From Salipiger mangrovisoli (GTDB taxonomy: Bacteria > Pseudomonadota > Alphaproteobacteria > Rhodobacterales > Rhodobacteraceae), in assembly GCF_015223355.1 (NCBI RefSeq), contig NZ_JADFFK010000008.1:1-64000 (forward strand): DNA of 64,000 nucleotides, read 5' to 3'. This document shows positions 29,130-38,395 of the stretch, piece by piece. Under the pieces are notes generated by a model. That model did not search any database. It saw only the letters and a list, made by a program, of their open reading frames with translations, and was not told the DNA's origin. Within the stretch, counting starts at the first letter, position 1; each line of letters opens with the position of its first letter. A program made the position numbers and the translations under genes.

Positions 29130-30034
29130 TGCGCCGGAAGGTCTCCCATCACCAGGTCACGCTTGGGCTTGGGCTTGGGCGCGTTCGGGTCGGGCTTCGG
29201 AGGGTTGAGGATGTTGTTCACCCAGGCCTGCGCGTCGGCGCAGCCATCGCCCGGCGGCGGCGGCGCCTGGTTGACGCAGGAAGCGTCCCCGCGCGGGCAG
29301 TTCAGCCGCACATGGAAGTGGTAGTGATGCCCCCACCAGGGGCGGATCTTGCTCAGCCAGGCGCGATCGCCCTTTTCATCCTTGCACATCTGCACCTTGG
29401 CGCCGGGGAAGACGAAGATCCGCGCGACCCGCGGGTCCTGCGCCGCGGCCTTGAGCAAGGCGTGGTGCTGCGGCGTCCATTTGTCGTTCACATAGGCCCC
29501 CGAAGCGCGTTGCATCGAGATCGAGGAGATGTCCTCGCGTTGTTGCCGGGTCAGGCTCAGCGTGTCGGTGGGACGCATCCAGATGTCGGCATCGAGCCCC
29601 ATCTGGTGGCTTGCGTGGCCCGAAGTCATCGGCCCGCCGCGCGGCTGGCTCATGTCGCCGACATAGAGCCCGTTCCAGCCGGGCAGGGCCGCGGCCTTGC
29701 GCGACAGGTCCTCTAGAAAGCCGACCAGCTCGGGATGTCCCCAGTTGCGGTTGCGCGACAGGCGCATGGCCTGCCAGGTCGGCCCGGTCTCGGGCAGCTG
29801 TCGCGCGCCGGCGACGCAGCCCTTGGAATAGGAGCCGAAGGACGCGGGGGTCATCCGGGCCGAGACGCTCTGGGCCCCGAAGACCTCCTTGGCGTTCTTG
29901 GTCGAGATGACGCCGGTGACCTTGGGCAGGGCGTCGGTGCTCGTCACCCGCGGCGCGGGCCGGTCATCGCTGCAGGAGGCCAGCGCAAGCGCGAGCGTGG
30001 AGGCCAGGGTGAGGCGGGTCAGGGTGCGGATCAT
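29102..30034 (-). CDS. mepA: Penicillin-insensitive murein endopeptidase MepA
   Basis: A 310-residue zinc peptidase of the LAS group that cuts D-Ala-meso-DAP cross-links in peptidoglycan. The zinc ligands are in GHASHQMGLDADIW and WWGHHYHFHVRL, both intact; conserved cysteines (SKGCVAGA, NCPRGDASC) form disulfides. The N-terminus has a signal peptide with a possible lipobox LALASC (Cys 21). The C-terminal Pro/Lys-rich tail (PKPDPNAPKPKPKRD) is longer than in E. coli. It overlaps the UMF1 gene by 4 nt (ATGA) and the phytase-like gene by 28 nt. Confidence 0.93.
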   Translation of the reverse strand: MIRTLTRLTLASTLALALASCSDDRPAPRVTSTDALPKVTGVISTKNAKEVFGAQSVSARMTPASFGSYSKGCVAGARQLPETGPTWQAMRLSRNRNWGHPELVGFLEDLSRKAAALPGWNGLYVGDMSQPRGGPMTSGHASHQMGLDADIWMRPTDTLSLTRQQREDISSISMQRASGAYVNDKWTPQHHALLKAAAQDPRVARIFVFPGAKVQMCKDEKGDRAWLSKIRPWWGHHYHFHVRLNCPRGDASCVNQAPPPPGDGCADAQAWVNNILNPPKPDPNAPKPKPKRDLVMGDLPAQCASVVAAQ

Positions 30035-31395
30035 TCTGCTCGATCTCCGTCTGATTTGACCCAGCGTAGCAGACAGAGGCCCAGGACGAAAAGGAAGATG
30101 AGCGGCGTGACGCCAATGCGTTGCGATCCGCTGATCGCGGTGACCGCGCCGATGAGAAGAGGGGCAAGGAAGGACGTCGCCTTGCCCGAGAGCGCGTAGA
30201 GCCCGAAGGCCTCGGTCATGCGCGCGGGATCGGCCTGGCGCACCATCATGCTGCGCGAGGCGGATTGCAGAACGCCGCCGCAGGCCCCGATCACCACGCC
30301 GAAGAGGTAGAAGGCGAGGTCGGGCAGCTTCGAGCCCTCGGAGACCGGCACGCCGAAGACGCTTTGGCGGTCGACGAGCACGATGGCGAGCGCCACCAGC
30401 GCAAGCAGCACGACCATCGCGGCGATCACCGGCTTCGGCCCGAGACGGGTGTCAGCCTTGCCGCCGAGCCAGGCGAAAAGCGCGCCGGAGATGATCGCGA
30501 GGATGCCGAAGACGCCGGTGTCGACCACCGACCAGCCGAGCACGCCCGCGGCGTAGATCCCGCCAAAGGCGTACATGCCGTTCAGCGCGTCGCGGTAGAA
30601 CATCGAGGCCGAGAGATAGGCAAAGAGCGACGGGCGGCGCGGCAGGTGGCGCAGCGTATCCTTCAGCTGCGCCAGGCCGCGGCGGATGGCACCCCGCGCA
30701 GGGGACGCGGGTCTTGGTTCCTTCACCCACAGGAAGAAGGGAATCATGAAGACCGCGTACCACAGCGCGGTGAGCGGCCCGACGGCGCGGGTGCCCTCGC
30801 GCTGGGCGGCGTCGAGCCCGAACACAGGGTCGAGGCCGAGCAAGGTCTTGCCGGTTGCCGCGCTCTCGGCAAAGAGCGCCAGCGTCAGCGCCAGCGAGAT
30901 CAGCCCGCCGACATAGCCGAAGGCCCAGCCATTGCCCGAGATCCGGCCGATCTGGTCACGCGGGCCAAGGTCCGGCAGCATGGCATTGGTGAAAATCGTG
31001 GCGAACTCCATGCCGATCAGGCCGAGCGCGAAGAAGACCAGCGTGGCGGCGAGGCTGAAACTTCCGGGCGCGGCGAACCAGAGCATGGCGGCGCCGATCA
31101 CGTAGAGCGCCGAGAACAGCCAGATCCAGCGCAGCCGGTGGCCGCCGCTGTCGGCCAGCGCGCCCAGCACCGGGGCCAGCAGCGCGATGACCACGCCCGC
31201 CGCCCCGATGCCGAAGCCCCAGGCCGCCTGCGCAGCGCTGCCGTCGCCGACCAGTTCCTTCACGTAGGGCGCGAAGATGAAGGTGATCAGCAGCGTGTTG
31301 TAGGGCTGGCTGGCCCAGTCGAAGAAGAACCAGCCCCAGATCCGCCGTCTGAGGCGACCGTCCGACCCGTCGCGTCTGCTGCCCTGCCTCGTCAT
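30031..31395 (-). CDS. UMF1-family MFS transporter
   Basis: A 454-residue, 12-segment major-facilitator protein of the UMF1/Atg22-like family. The diagnostic start WGWFFFDWASQPYNTLLITFIF (in part) is at about residues 20-42, with a loop (PRPASPARGAIRRG) between the two halves and the closing segments near 400-440. Atg22 relatives export amino acids from vacuoles; the substrate of the bacterial members is not established. ATG 31395 is preferred to 31452. It is first gene of a minus-strand operon with mepA. Confidence 0.87.
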   Translation of the reverse strand: MTRQGSRRDGSDGRLRRRIWGWFFFDWASQPYNTLLITFIFAPYVKELVGDGSAAQAAWGFGIGAAGVVIALLAPVLGALADSGGHRLRWIWLFSALYVIGAAMLWFAAPGSFSLAATLVFFALGLIGMEFATIFTNAMLPDLGPRDQIGRISGNGWAFGYVGGLISLALTLALFAESAATGKTLLGLDPVFGLDAAQREGTRAVGPLTALWYAVFMIPFFLWVKEPRPASPARGAIRRGLAQLKDTLRHLPRRPSLFAYLSASMFYRDALNGMYAFGGIYAAGVLGWSVVDTGVFGILAIISGALFAWLGGKADTRLGPKPVIAAMVVLLALVALAIVLVDRQSVFGVPVSEGSKLPDLAFYLFGVVIGACGGVLQSASRSMMVRQADPARMTEAFGLYALSGKATSFLAPLLIGAVTAISGSQRIGVTPLIFLFVLGLCLLRWVKSDGDRAE

Positions 31396-31512
31396 CTGCC
31401 GTCCTGCCCTGCGGTTGCCTGCCGGGCGATAGAACAGACAGCCCCTGTCCAAGGCAAGACGGCACCCGGCCTGCGTGGTGAATTCCCGGCCGGCGCCGTG
31501 CCGCCGGGGGAA

Positions 31513-32091
31513 TCAGGCGGCGTCTTCCTCGGCGAGGTGCAGCGGCGCCGGCGCCGGCTCCTGCATCGGCGGCCAGGGGCGCTGCGCCTCGGCCTCGATC
31601 CAGCTCCTGACCCAGGCGGGCAGGGGCGGCGAGGCGGTGTCGGCCCCCAGCAGCGCCATCACCCGTTCGGGCAGGATCATCCCGGCCGCCGAGGTCACCG
31701 CGACCCGGTAGATCGCGTGGCTGGCGCAGTCGCCATCCGATTTCCACATGCTCTGCTCGATGTAGATGAAGCGCGCGTCCCAGCCGATCACCCGGCTGCG
31801 CATCTCGATGCGGTCGAAAAGCTTCACCCGCTTGCGGTAGCGCACCATGGCCCCGGCGACGGCAAAGCCCCAGCGCTCGCGCTTCAGCAGTGCCAGCAGG
31901 CCGCTGCGCCGGGCCATCGGCATCCTGCCGAGATCGTAGAGCGTCAGCACCCGGCCATTGTTGAGCTCGGCGAACATGTCGAGATCCCAGGGCCAGCAGA
32001 CATGGCGTGTGACGCTGACCTCGCCGGGGGCGAGCGGCGGGGCGTTGCGGACGAGGAAGAGTTCCTTGGCGAGGCGCAGAAACGGGTACAT
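31513..32091 (-). CDS. Acyl-CoA thioesterase (hot-dog fold, 4HBT-like)
   Basis: A 192-residue thioesterase of the Them6/4HBT-like group. MYPFLRLAKELFLVR opens the protein, followed by CWPWDLDMFAELNNGRVLTLYDLGR (in part), with the catalytic-type Asp in DLDMF and Asn in ELNNG, and VRYRKRVKLFDRIEMRSRVIGWD (in part), the family core. The acyl substrate is unknown. ATG 32091 has AAAGGAG upstream; the longer frame from 32622 runs through yggT and is rejected. Divergent from yggT. Confidence 0.85.
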   Translation of the reverse strand: MYPFLRLAKELFLVRNAPPLAPGEVSVTRHVCWPWDLDMFAELNNGRVLTLYDLGRMPMARRSGLLALLKRERWGFAVAGAMVRYRKRVKLFDRIEMRSRVIGWDARFIYIEQSMWKSDGDCASHAIYRVAVTSAAGMILPERVMALLGADTASPPLPAWVRSWIEAEAQRPWPPMQEPAPAPLHLAEEDAA

Positions 32092-32223
32092 GGGCGCTCC
32101 TTTCGGAGAGCAAAGGGGTCGCAGGGTGACGCCAGCGTCAACCACGACCTCGCGGCACTCTTGAGGTTTGCCGCGCGGCTGCCTAGGTCTTGGGTCGGTT
32201 TTACTCACAAAGGGCGCACCCGC

Positions 32224-32517
32224 ATGCAATCGCTGTTCCAGATCCTGATGCTGATCCTCGACGTGATCTGGTTCATCATCATCGCGCACGTGATCATGAG
32301 CTGGCTCATCAACTTCCAGGTGCTGAACCTGCGCCAGCCGCTGGTCGCGCAGATCTGGGACGGGCTGAACCGCCTGCTCGAGCCGATCTATTCCACCATC
32401 CGCCGGGTGCTGCCGCCGATGGGCGGCCTCGACCTTGCGCCGCTGGTGACGCTGATCGGCATCTACGCGATCCGCATCATCCTCGCGAACAACGCCGGGT
32501 TCTTCTACGGCTACTGA
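32224..32517 (+). CDS. yggT: YggT-family membrane protein
   Basis: A 97-residue two-segment inner-membrane protein. It has the YggT signatures DVIWFIIIAHVIMSWLINF (in part), LLEPIYSTIRRVLPPMGGLDLAPLV (in part), and a final segment IGIYAIRIILANN. Relatives influence osmotolerance, cell division or photosystem assembly in other bacteria; no firm role exists here. Followed by a dispersed repeat. Confidence 0.92.
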   Translation: MQSLFQILMLILDVIWFIIIAHVIMSWLINFQVLNLRQPLVAQIWDGLNRLLEPIYSTIRRVLPPMGGLDLAPLVTLIGIYAIRIILANNAGFFYGY

Positions 32518-32557
32518 CCGGCATGCGCCGCGGCGCGGCCGCGCGCCGCCGAAGGGT

Positions 32558-32663
32558 GGGGGCTCTGCCCCCGAGGCGCTGCGCGCCTCTCCCCCGAGAT
32601 ATTTGAGCCTAGAAGAAGACACGGAGGGCGGGCGTCCTCCGCTTCTTCTCTTTTCAAATACGC
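32558..32663 (+). repeat. Dispersed 3'-UTR palindromic repeat, copy D
   Basis: It starts 40 nt after the yggT stop. Hairpin GGGGGC-TCT-GCCCCC (32558-32572), GCGCTGCGCGCCTCT, CCCCCGAGATATTTGAG with CCTAGAAGAAG (32591-32619), a 22-nt spacer, then the inverted partner CTTCTTCTC TTTTCAAATACGC (32642-32663). It is almost identical to copy A in the first half. Confidence 0.82.
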
Positions 32664-32678
32664 TCTTTGGGTGCCGCG

Positions 32679-33608
32679 TTACTCGGCGGCGCGGCGCTTG
32701 GTCTTGGGCGCGGTGATCGGCAGGTAGTCCTGCGGCTCGCGGTGCTCTTCGAAGTTGAAGACATTGGCGCGGATCTCGGCGCAGCGGTCGAGGTCGACCT
32801 CGGCGCAGATCACCTCGTCGCCCGAGGTGCTGGCCTTGGCGACGATCTCGCCGGTGGGCGCGACGATGACGCTGCCGCCGATCAGCACCGAGCCTTCCTC
32901 CAGTCCGGCCTTGGCCACCGCGACGCCCCAGGTGCCGTTCTGGTAGCAGCCCGCCATCACCGAGAGCTCATTGTGGAAATACTGCAGGTGGTCATGCTCG
33001 GGCGCGGGCGCGAAATGGATCGGGGTATTGTAGCCGAGGCAGACCAGCTCGGCGCCGCCGAGGCCGAGCACCCGCCAGGTCTCGGGCCAGCGGCGGTCGT
33101 TGCAGATGCACATGCCAAGCTTTCCGCCGAGCATGTCGAAGACCGGCCAGCCCAGGTCGCCCTTCTCGAAGTAGCGCTTCTCGAGGTGCTGGAAGGGGCG
33201 CCACTCTTCGTTCTCCCAGTGGCCGGGGAGGTGGATCTTGCGGTACTTGCCGGCGATCTCGCCGTCGGGGCCGACGAGGATCGCCGTGTTGTAGTGGTGT
33301 CCGTCCGGGGTCAGCTCGGCGTAGCCGAGGTGGAAGCCGATCCCGAGCTGTTTCGCCAGCGTGAAGAGCGGCGCGGTGGCGTCGTTGGGCATCTCGGTTT
33401 CGAACCACTGATCGAGCTCGGGGCCGGCCTCGATGAACCAGCGCGGGAAGAAGGTGGTGAGGGCAAGTTCCGGGAAGACCACGAGCGCCGCGCCGCGCGC
33501 CTTCGCCTCGCGCATCATCGCGCAGAGCCGGGCAACGGCGGAGTTGCGCGGCTCTTCCTTCGCGATGGGACCGAGTTGGGCGGCGGCGACGGTGAACTTG
33601 CGGCTCAT
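32679..33608 (-). CDS. N-carbamoyl-D-amino-acid hydrolase
   Basis: A 309-residue carbon-nitrogen hydrolase that releases D-amino acid, CO2 and ammonia from N-carbamoyl-D-amino acids. The catalytic triad is intact: E47 in FPELALTTFFPRW, K124 in GKYRKIHLPGH, C169 in MCICNDRRWPE. The whole sequence tracks the Agrobacterium D-carbamoylase, including FQHLEKRYFEKGDLG and TGEIVA. ATG 33608 gives the exact family start. It is 11 nt downstream of the diaminopropionate ammonia-lyase gene, so co-transcribed. No hydantoinase is present nearby, so the natural substrate may not come from hydantoins. Confidence 0.9.
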   Translation of the reverse strand: MSRKFTVAAAQLGPIAKEEPRNSAVARLCAMMREAKARGAALVVFPELALTTFFPRWFIEAGPELDQWFETEMPNDATAPLFTLAKQLGIGFHLGYAELTPDGHHYNTAILVGPDGEIAGKYRKIHLPGHWENEEWRPFQHLEKRYFEKGDLGWPVFDMLGGKLGMCICNDRRWPETWRVLGLGGAELVCLGYNTPIHFAPAPEHDHLQYFHNELSVMAGCYQNGTWGVAVAKAGLEEGSVLIGGSVIVAPTGEIVAKASTSGDEVICAEVDLDRCAEIRANVFNFEEHREPQDYLPITAPKTKRRAAE

Positions 33609-33619
33609 GGCGGATCCTT

Positions 33620-34855
33620 TCAGGGAGTTGGTCTGATCTGGTCGGCGGGCGCGCCCACGAGGTCTTCGTAGAGCGCGGGGTCGGTGTCGCCCTCGGTGCC
33701 AAAGGTCAGAACGCGGGAGCCAGCGTCGAGGCCGAGCAGGGCGCGCGCCTCGGGGTCGGACATGGCAAGACGCAGCCCGGCAACCCCGGCGACGGCGGAC
33801 TCGCCCGCGACCAGCGCGGGATCGCCGCCCCGGGGGAAGGCGAGGCGGCGCATGGCCGCGATGGCGGCGGCATCGGTGAGGGCCATGACTGCGTCGCCGT
33901 GGTCCTGAAGGATCTCCCAAGCCAGCGCCGAGACCTCGCCACAGGCGAGCCCCGCCATCAGCGTGTCGAGATCGCCATGCACCGCTGTGCGGGCGCCGGT
34001 GCGGTAGGAGGCGAGGAAGCAGGCCGCGCGGTCGGGGTCGCAGAGCACGATCTTCGGGCGGTCCGTGCCGTAGCGACGCACGGCCTGCGCGGTGACCGCC
34101 GCGGCCATGCCGCCGACACCGGTCTGCAGGAAGATGTGGGTGGGCGGCTGATCCAGCGCGTCAAGCGCCTCGGCGGCCATGATCTCGTAGCCCTGCATCA
34201 CGTCGCGCGGCACGTCCATGTAGCCGGGATAGGAGGTGTCGGAGACCACGAACCATCCGTTCGCGTTCGCCACTTCCTGGGCCTCGCGCACCGAGTCGTC
34301 ATAGGTGCCGGGGACGCGGCGGACCTCGGCGCCGAAGGCTTCGATGGCGGATTTGCGCCCCTCGGAGACGGTGGCATGGATGAAGATCACGCAGCCGCAG
34401 CCGAAGTTCTGCGCGCCCCAGGCGACCGAGCGGCCGTGGTTGCCGTCGGTGGCGCAGCAGACGGTGATCCCGGCGGCCTCGGGCAGGGCGCGGGAGGTGA
34501 TCTCCTCCATGCTCACGGTGCGGCCGAGACGGGCGGTGAGTTCCGCCTGCAACAGCCGCGCCACGGCGTAGGCGCCGCCGAGCGCCTTGAAGCTGCCGAG
34601 GCCGAAACGGCTGCCCTCGTCCTTGTAGTGGAGGCTCGCCACGCCGGTCTCGGCGGCCAGCGCCGGCAGCGCGACCAGCGGCGTCTCGGCATAGCCGGGC
34701 CAGGCGCGGATGGTGTCCGCCGCGGTGGCGAAACCCGCGTCGCTGAGTATGGCGTTCTGGCCCTCGGTCCATTGCGAGCCGGGAACAGCCTGCGCGTTCA
34801 GGACCAGGGTGAAGGCTGCGTCCGTGCCTGCGTTGCGGGTAAGTTCCTCGGCCAT
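33620..34855 (-). CDS. dpaL: Diaminopropionate ammonia-lyase
   Basis: A 411-residue PLP enzyme that converts 2,3-diaminopropionate (D and L forms in E. coli YgeX) into pyruvate and two ammonia. The Schiff-base lysine is K90 in LGSFKALGGAYA. The phosphate-binding TDGNHGRSVAWGA and the Gly-rich QTGVGGMAAAV loop are present. A conserved STVSEGRKSAIEAFGAEV-like stretch distinguishes it from threonine dehydratase. First of a two-gene operon with the D-carbamoylase. A LysR gene lies upstream on the same strand but is more simply paired with gcdH. Confidence 0.88.
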   Translation of the reverse strand: MAEELTRNAGTDAAFTLVLNAQAVPGSQWTEGQNAILSDAGFATAADTIRAWPGYAETPLVALPALAAETGVASLHYKDEGSRFGLGSFKALGGAYAVARLLQAELTARLGRTVSMEEITSRALPEAAGITVCCATDGNHGRSVAWGAQNFGCGCVIFIHATVSEGRKSAIEAFGAEVRRVPGTYDDSVREAQEVANANGWFVVSDTSYPGYMDVPRDVMQGYEIMAAEALDALDQPPTHIFLQTGVGGMAAAVTAQAVRRYGTDRPKIVLCDPDRAACFLASYRTGARTAVHGDLDTLMAGLACGEVSALAWEILQDHGDAVMALTDAAAIAAMRRLAFPRGGDPALVAGESAVAGVAGLRLAMSDPEARALLGLDAGSRVLTFGTEGDTDPALYEDLVGAPADQIRPTP

Positions 34856-35003
34856 GATGTCCTTCCGGTGGTCTGCTGTACTGAAGAAGAAAGTTCGGAC
34901 TATGCAAAGGTCCGCTGCGCCGCTGGAGGCGCCAGCGAAAGCCTGTGCTGAATAATCGGGCAGCTCAAGCGGGGCGTTCGGCTGCGGCGCGGGTCTGGGC
35001 TGC

Positions 35004-35894
35004 TCAGGCGGCGATTTCGCTCAGAAGCCAGTCCCGGAAAGCACCGACCTCGGCGCTTCCTGCGCTGCGCTCCGGCAGGATCAGCGCGTAGCGCTCGCCG
35101 GTGTCGAAACGGCGCTGGGCGGCGAGGGCGAGATGGCCGCTGGCGAGGGCGGGGCGGGCGATGATCTCTGGAACGATGCCGACGCCGAGCCCGGCGGTCG
35201 CCGCGTCGAGAATCATGTCGAAGTGATCGAAGCGCGCGCCGCGCAGGATGCGGCGGGCGTCTGTGTCGCTGCCGCGGAACCAGTCGAGCCAGAGCGTCGG
35301 GCGGGTGGATTGCTGGAGAAGGGGGAGATCCAGAAGCTCGGTGTCGGTGAGTTCCGCCCGGCCCGCGAGCAGGGGCGGGGCGGCGACCACCACCATTTCC
35401 TCGCGGGCGACGGTTTCGGCACTCGTGCCGGGAGTTTCATGCTGGCTGCGCATAAGCGCGAGGTCGAAGGGGTCGCGGGCAAACTCCACCGGCTGCAGGC
35501 GCGCCGTGAGGTCGAGGGTGATGCCGGGCGCCGACCGGGCAAAGCTCGGCAGGCGCGGAATCAGCCAGGTTCGGGCGAAGCTCGGCAGCACCGCGAGGCG
35601 CAGCACGGTCGATTGCCCGCCGAAGGCCATGACCCCCATTGCCGCGCCATCGAGCTCGCCCAGCACCTTCTCGGCCTGCAGCAGAAAGGCCTGTCCCGCA
35701 GGGGAGAGCACCAGCCTCTGGCGCACGCGCAGGAAGAGCGCGACGCCGAGCCGGTCTTCCAGGGCGGCGAGCGAGCGCGAGATGGCGCTCTGCGTGAGGT
35801 TCAAGCTCTCGGCGGCCATGGTCGTGGTGCCGCGCCGGGCGCAGGCGACGAAGGCTTCAAGTTCGCCGACACTGGGCATGTAGGGTTTGCGCAT
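35004..35894 (-). CDS. LysR-family transcriptional regulator, probable gcdH activator
   Basis: A 296-residue regulator: winged HTH at residues 9-68 ([23 protein letters not shown], in part) and a LysR substrate domain (about 95-290). It is divergent from gcdH and a CoA-transferase gene, the same order as the gcdR-gcdH-gcdG modules of pseudomonads, so control of glutarate use is the best inference. An ATGA-N7-TCAT palindrome at 35920-35934 sits in the shared promoter. It could also act on the dpaL operon 150 nt downstream, on the same strand. Confidence 0.85.
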   Translation of the reverse strand: MRKPYMPSVGELEAFVACARRGTTTMAAESLNLTQSAISRSLAALEDRLGVALFLRVRQRLVLSPAGQAFLLQAEKVLGELDGAAMGVMAFGGQSTVLRLAVLPSFARTWLIPRLPSFARSAPGITLDLTARLQPVEFARDPFDLALMRSQHETPGTSAETVAREEMVVVAAPPLLAGRAELTDTELLDLPLLQQSTRPTLWLDWFRGSDTDARRILRGARFDHFDMILDAATAGLGVGIVPEIIARPALASGHLALAAQRRFDTGERYALILPERSAGSAEVGAFRDWLLSEIAA

Positions 35895-35919
35895 CCGGGT
35901 CTCCTTGGATGTGGAGATT

Positions 35920-35934
35920 ATGATTTTTTGTCAT
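35920..35934. promoter_or_regulatory. Candidate LysR-type operator
   Basis: ATGATTTTTTGTCAT is a 15-bp inverted repeat (ATGA-N7-TCAT) in the AT-rich part of the LysR-gcdH intergenic region, 26 nt before the LysR start. LysR proteins favour T-N11-A palindromes placed like this. Binding is inference. Confidence 0.4.
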
Positions 35935-36022
35935 GACATGAGCAAATCAAATCGTTTTCCAGAGGCGCGCGGCATCGCTAGTCTGCGCGCCAAACGCATG
36001 ATCCCTCCGAAGGAGCCTCCCG

Positions 36023-37243
36023 ATGACCGACCTGTCCCATCTCAAGCCCAAGGAACAGCCCGCGCTTGCCTCGTTCAACTGGGAGGACCCGTTCCTGTTC
36101 CGCGAGCAGCTGACCGAGGAAGAGCGGATGATCAGCGACACCGCCCATGCCTTTGCGCAGGAAAAGCTGCTGCCGCGCGTCGAGCACGCCTATCTCGACG
36201 AGCACACCGATCCCGAGATCTTCCGCGAGATGGGCGAGCTGGGTCTGCTCGGCTCGACCATCCCCGAGGCCTATGGCGGCATCGGCGCGGGCTACGTGGC
36301 CTACGGCCTCGTCGCGCGCGAGGTCGAGCGGGTGGACAGCGGCTACCGGTCGATGATGTCGGTGCAGTCCTCGCTCGTGATGTACCCGATCTACGCCTAC
36401 GGCTCGGAAGAGCAGCGCATGAAGTACCTGCCGAAGCTCGCCAGCGGCGAGTGGATCGGCTGCTTCGGCCTGACCGAGCCTGACGCGGGCTCGGACCCGG
36501 CGGGCATGAAGACCCGCGCGGTGAAGACCGAGGGCGGCTACGTGCTCAAGGGGTCCAAGATGTGGATCTCGAACGCGCCGATCGCCGATGTCTTCGTGGT
36601 CTGGGCCAAGTCCGAGGCGCACGGCGGCAAGATTCGCGGCTTCGTTCTGGAGAAGGGCATGAAGGGCCTCAGCGCGCCGAAGATCGGCGGCAAGCTGTCG
36701 CTGCGGGCGAGCATCACCGGCGAGATCGTCATGGATGACGTCGAGGTCGGCGAGGATGCGCTGCTGCCCAACGTCGAGGGTCTGAAGGGGCCGTTCGGCT
36801 GTCTCAACCGCGCGCGTTACGGCATCGCCTGGGGCGTCATGGGCGCCGCCGAGTTCTGCTGGCACCAGGCGCGCCAATACGGGCTCGACCGCAAGCAGTT
36901 CGGCAAGCCGCTGGCCGGCACGCAGCTCTTCCAGAAGAAGCTGGCCGACATGCAGACCGAGATCGCGCTGGGGCTTCAGGTCTGCCTGCGCACCGGGCGG
37001 CTGATGGACGAGGGCCGCGCCGCGCCCGAGATGGTCTCGCTGATCAAGCGCAACAACTGCGGCAAGGCGCTGGATATCGCGCGGATGGCCCGCGACATGC
37101 ACGGCGGCAACGGCATCCAGATCGAATACGGCGTGATGCGCCACGCGGCGAACCTCGAGACGGTGAACACCTACGAGGGCACCCATGACGTGCACGCGCT
37201 GATCTTGGGGCGCGCGCAGACCGGCATCCAGGCGTTCTTCTGA
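36023..37243 (+). CDS. gcdH: Glutaryl-CoA dehydrogenase
   Basis: A 406-residue FAD acyl-CoA dehydrogenase that oxidises and decarboxylates glutaryl-CoA to crotonyl-CoA, at the end of lysine/tryptophan breakdown. The catalytic glutamate (about E385) is in [17 protein letters not shown], nearly identical to human [24 protein letters not shown] (in part) and [16 protein letters not shown] mark the flavin and substrate sites. GAAGGAG at 36009-36015 supports the ATG. It overlaps the next gene by 1 nt. Confidence 0.95.
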   Translation: MTDLSHLKPKEQPALASFNWEDPFLFREQLTEEERMISDTAHAFAQEKLLPRVEHAYLDEHTDPEIFREMGELGLLGSTIPEAYGGIGAGYVAYGLVAREVERVDSGYRSMMSVQSSLVMYPIYAYGSEEQRMKYLPKLASGEWIGCFGLTEPDAGSDPAGMKTRAVKTEGGYVLKGSKMWISNAPIADVFVVWAKSEAHGGKIRGFVLEKGMKGLSAPKIGGKLSLRASITGEIVMDDVEVGEDALLPNVEGLKGPFGCLNRARYGIAWGVMGAAEFCWHQARQYGLDRKQFGKPLAGTQLFQKKLADMQTEIALGLQVCLRTGRLMDEGRAAPEMVSLIKRNNCGKALDIARMARDMHGGNGIQIEYGVMRHAANLETVNTYEGTHDVHALILGRAQTGIQAFF

Positions 37244-38364
37244 TGCAGCTTCCCCCCCAGTTGCCTCCCATGCACGGGGTGCGCGTGATCGAGCTCGCGC
37301 GCATCCTCGCCGGGCCCTGGGCCGGGCAGGTGCTGGCCGACCTCGGCGCCGAGGTGATCAAGGTCGAGGCCCCCGAGGGCGACGACACCCGCCGCTGGGG
37401 GCCGCCCTTCATCGAGCGCGAGGGCGACCGGTCTGCCGCCTATTTCCACGCGACGAACCGCGGCAAGCGCTCGGTGGTCGCGGATTTCCGCACCGCCGAG
37501 GGGCAGGCGCTCGTGCGCGAGCTGGTGGCGGATGCCGACGTGGTCATCGAGAACTTCAAGCTTGGCGGGCTCCGCAAGTATGGCCTCGACTACGAGAGCC
37601 TGCGCGAGATCAACCCCCGGCTGGTCTATTGCTCGATCACCGGCTTCGGGCAGGACGGCCCCTATGCCGAGCGGGCAGGGTATGACTTCCTGATCCAGGG
37701 CATGGCGGGCTGGATGGACCTGACGGGCAGCCCCGAGGGTGAACCGCAGAAGGTCGGCGTGGCCTTTGCCGACATTTTCACCGGGCTTTACTCGGTGATC
37801 GGCATCCAGGCGGCGCTGGCGGCGCGCGAGCGCACCGGGCAGGGGCAAGTGGTTGATATGGCGCTGCTCGATTGCGCCGTGGGGGTGCTGGCCAACCAGG
37901 GGATGAATTACCTCGCCACTGGCCGCGCCCCCCGGCGGCTGGGCAATGCGCATCCCAATATCGCCCCCTACGAGGTGCTGCCGACCGGCTCGGGTGACCT
38001 GATCCTCGCCGTGGGCAATGACGGGCAATTCGCCCGGCTCTGCGACGTGCTGGGGCTGACGCTGGCCGAGGACGCGCGCTTTGCCACCAACGAGGCGCGG
38101 GTGGCGCATCGCGAATTGCTGCGCCCTGCCTTGGTCGAGGCATTGGCGCGCTGGGACCGGGGGGAACTGCTGGCGGCCCTGGAGAAGGCCACGGTGCCTG
38201 CCGGGCCGATCAACTCGGTCGATCAGGTGTTCGAGAACCCGCAGGTGATCGCGCGGGGGATGAAGGTGGAGGCCGATGGCGTGCCGGGCATCCGCACGCC
38301 CATCCGCCTGTCCGAGACGCCGCTGGTCTCGGCGCGGCCCGCGCCGAAGCTGGGACAGGGCTGA
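37243..38364 (+). CDS. Family III CoA-transferase (CaiB/BaiF), probably glutarate CoA-transferase
   Basis: A 373-residue member of the CaiB/BaiF family that forms an acyl-CoA through an aspartyl anhydride. The catalytic Asp is D177 in VAFADIFTGLYS. RILAGPWAGQVLADLGAEVIKVE (in part) and DFLIQGMAGWMDLTG are standard. It begins in a TGATG overlap with gcdH. Next to gcdH the likely reaction is succinyl-CoA + glutarate to glutaryl-CoA (GcdG-like), feeding the dehydrogenase. The acceptor is inferred from context. Confidence 0.88.
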   Translation: MQLPPQLPPMHGVRVIELARILAGPWAGQVLADLGAEVIKVEAPEGDDTRRWGPPFIEREGDRSAAYFHATNRGKRSVVADFRTAEGQALVRELVADADVVIENFKLGGLRKYGLDYESLREINPRLVYCSITGFGQDGPYAERAGYDFLIQGMAGWMDLTGSPEGEPQKVGVAFADIFTGLYSVIGIQAALAARERTGQGQVVDMALLDCAVGVLANQGMNYLATGRAPRRLGNAHPNIAPYEVLPTGSGDLILAVGNDGQFARLCDVLGLTLAEDARFATNEARVAHRELLRPALVEALARWDRGELLAALEKATVPAGPINSVDQVFENPQVIARGMKVEADGVPGIRTPIRLSETPLVSARPAPKLGQG

Positions 38365-38395
38365 GGCCTTAGAGAAACGCTGAGGCTGGAGCGGG

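Noticed and set aside
30121-32517. 798-codon plus-strand frame running into yggT
   Set aside because: Only the last 97 codons (yggT) are real; the rest is antisense to the UMF1 and thioesterase genes.
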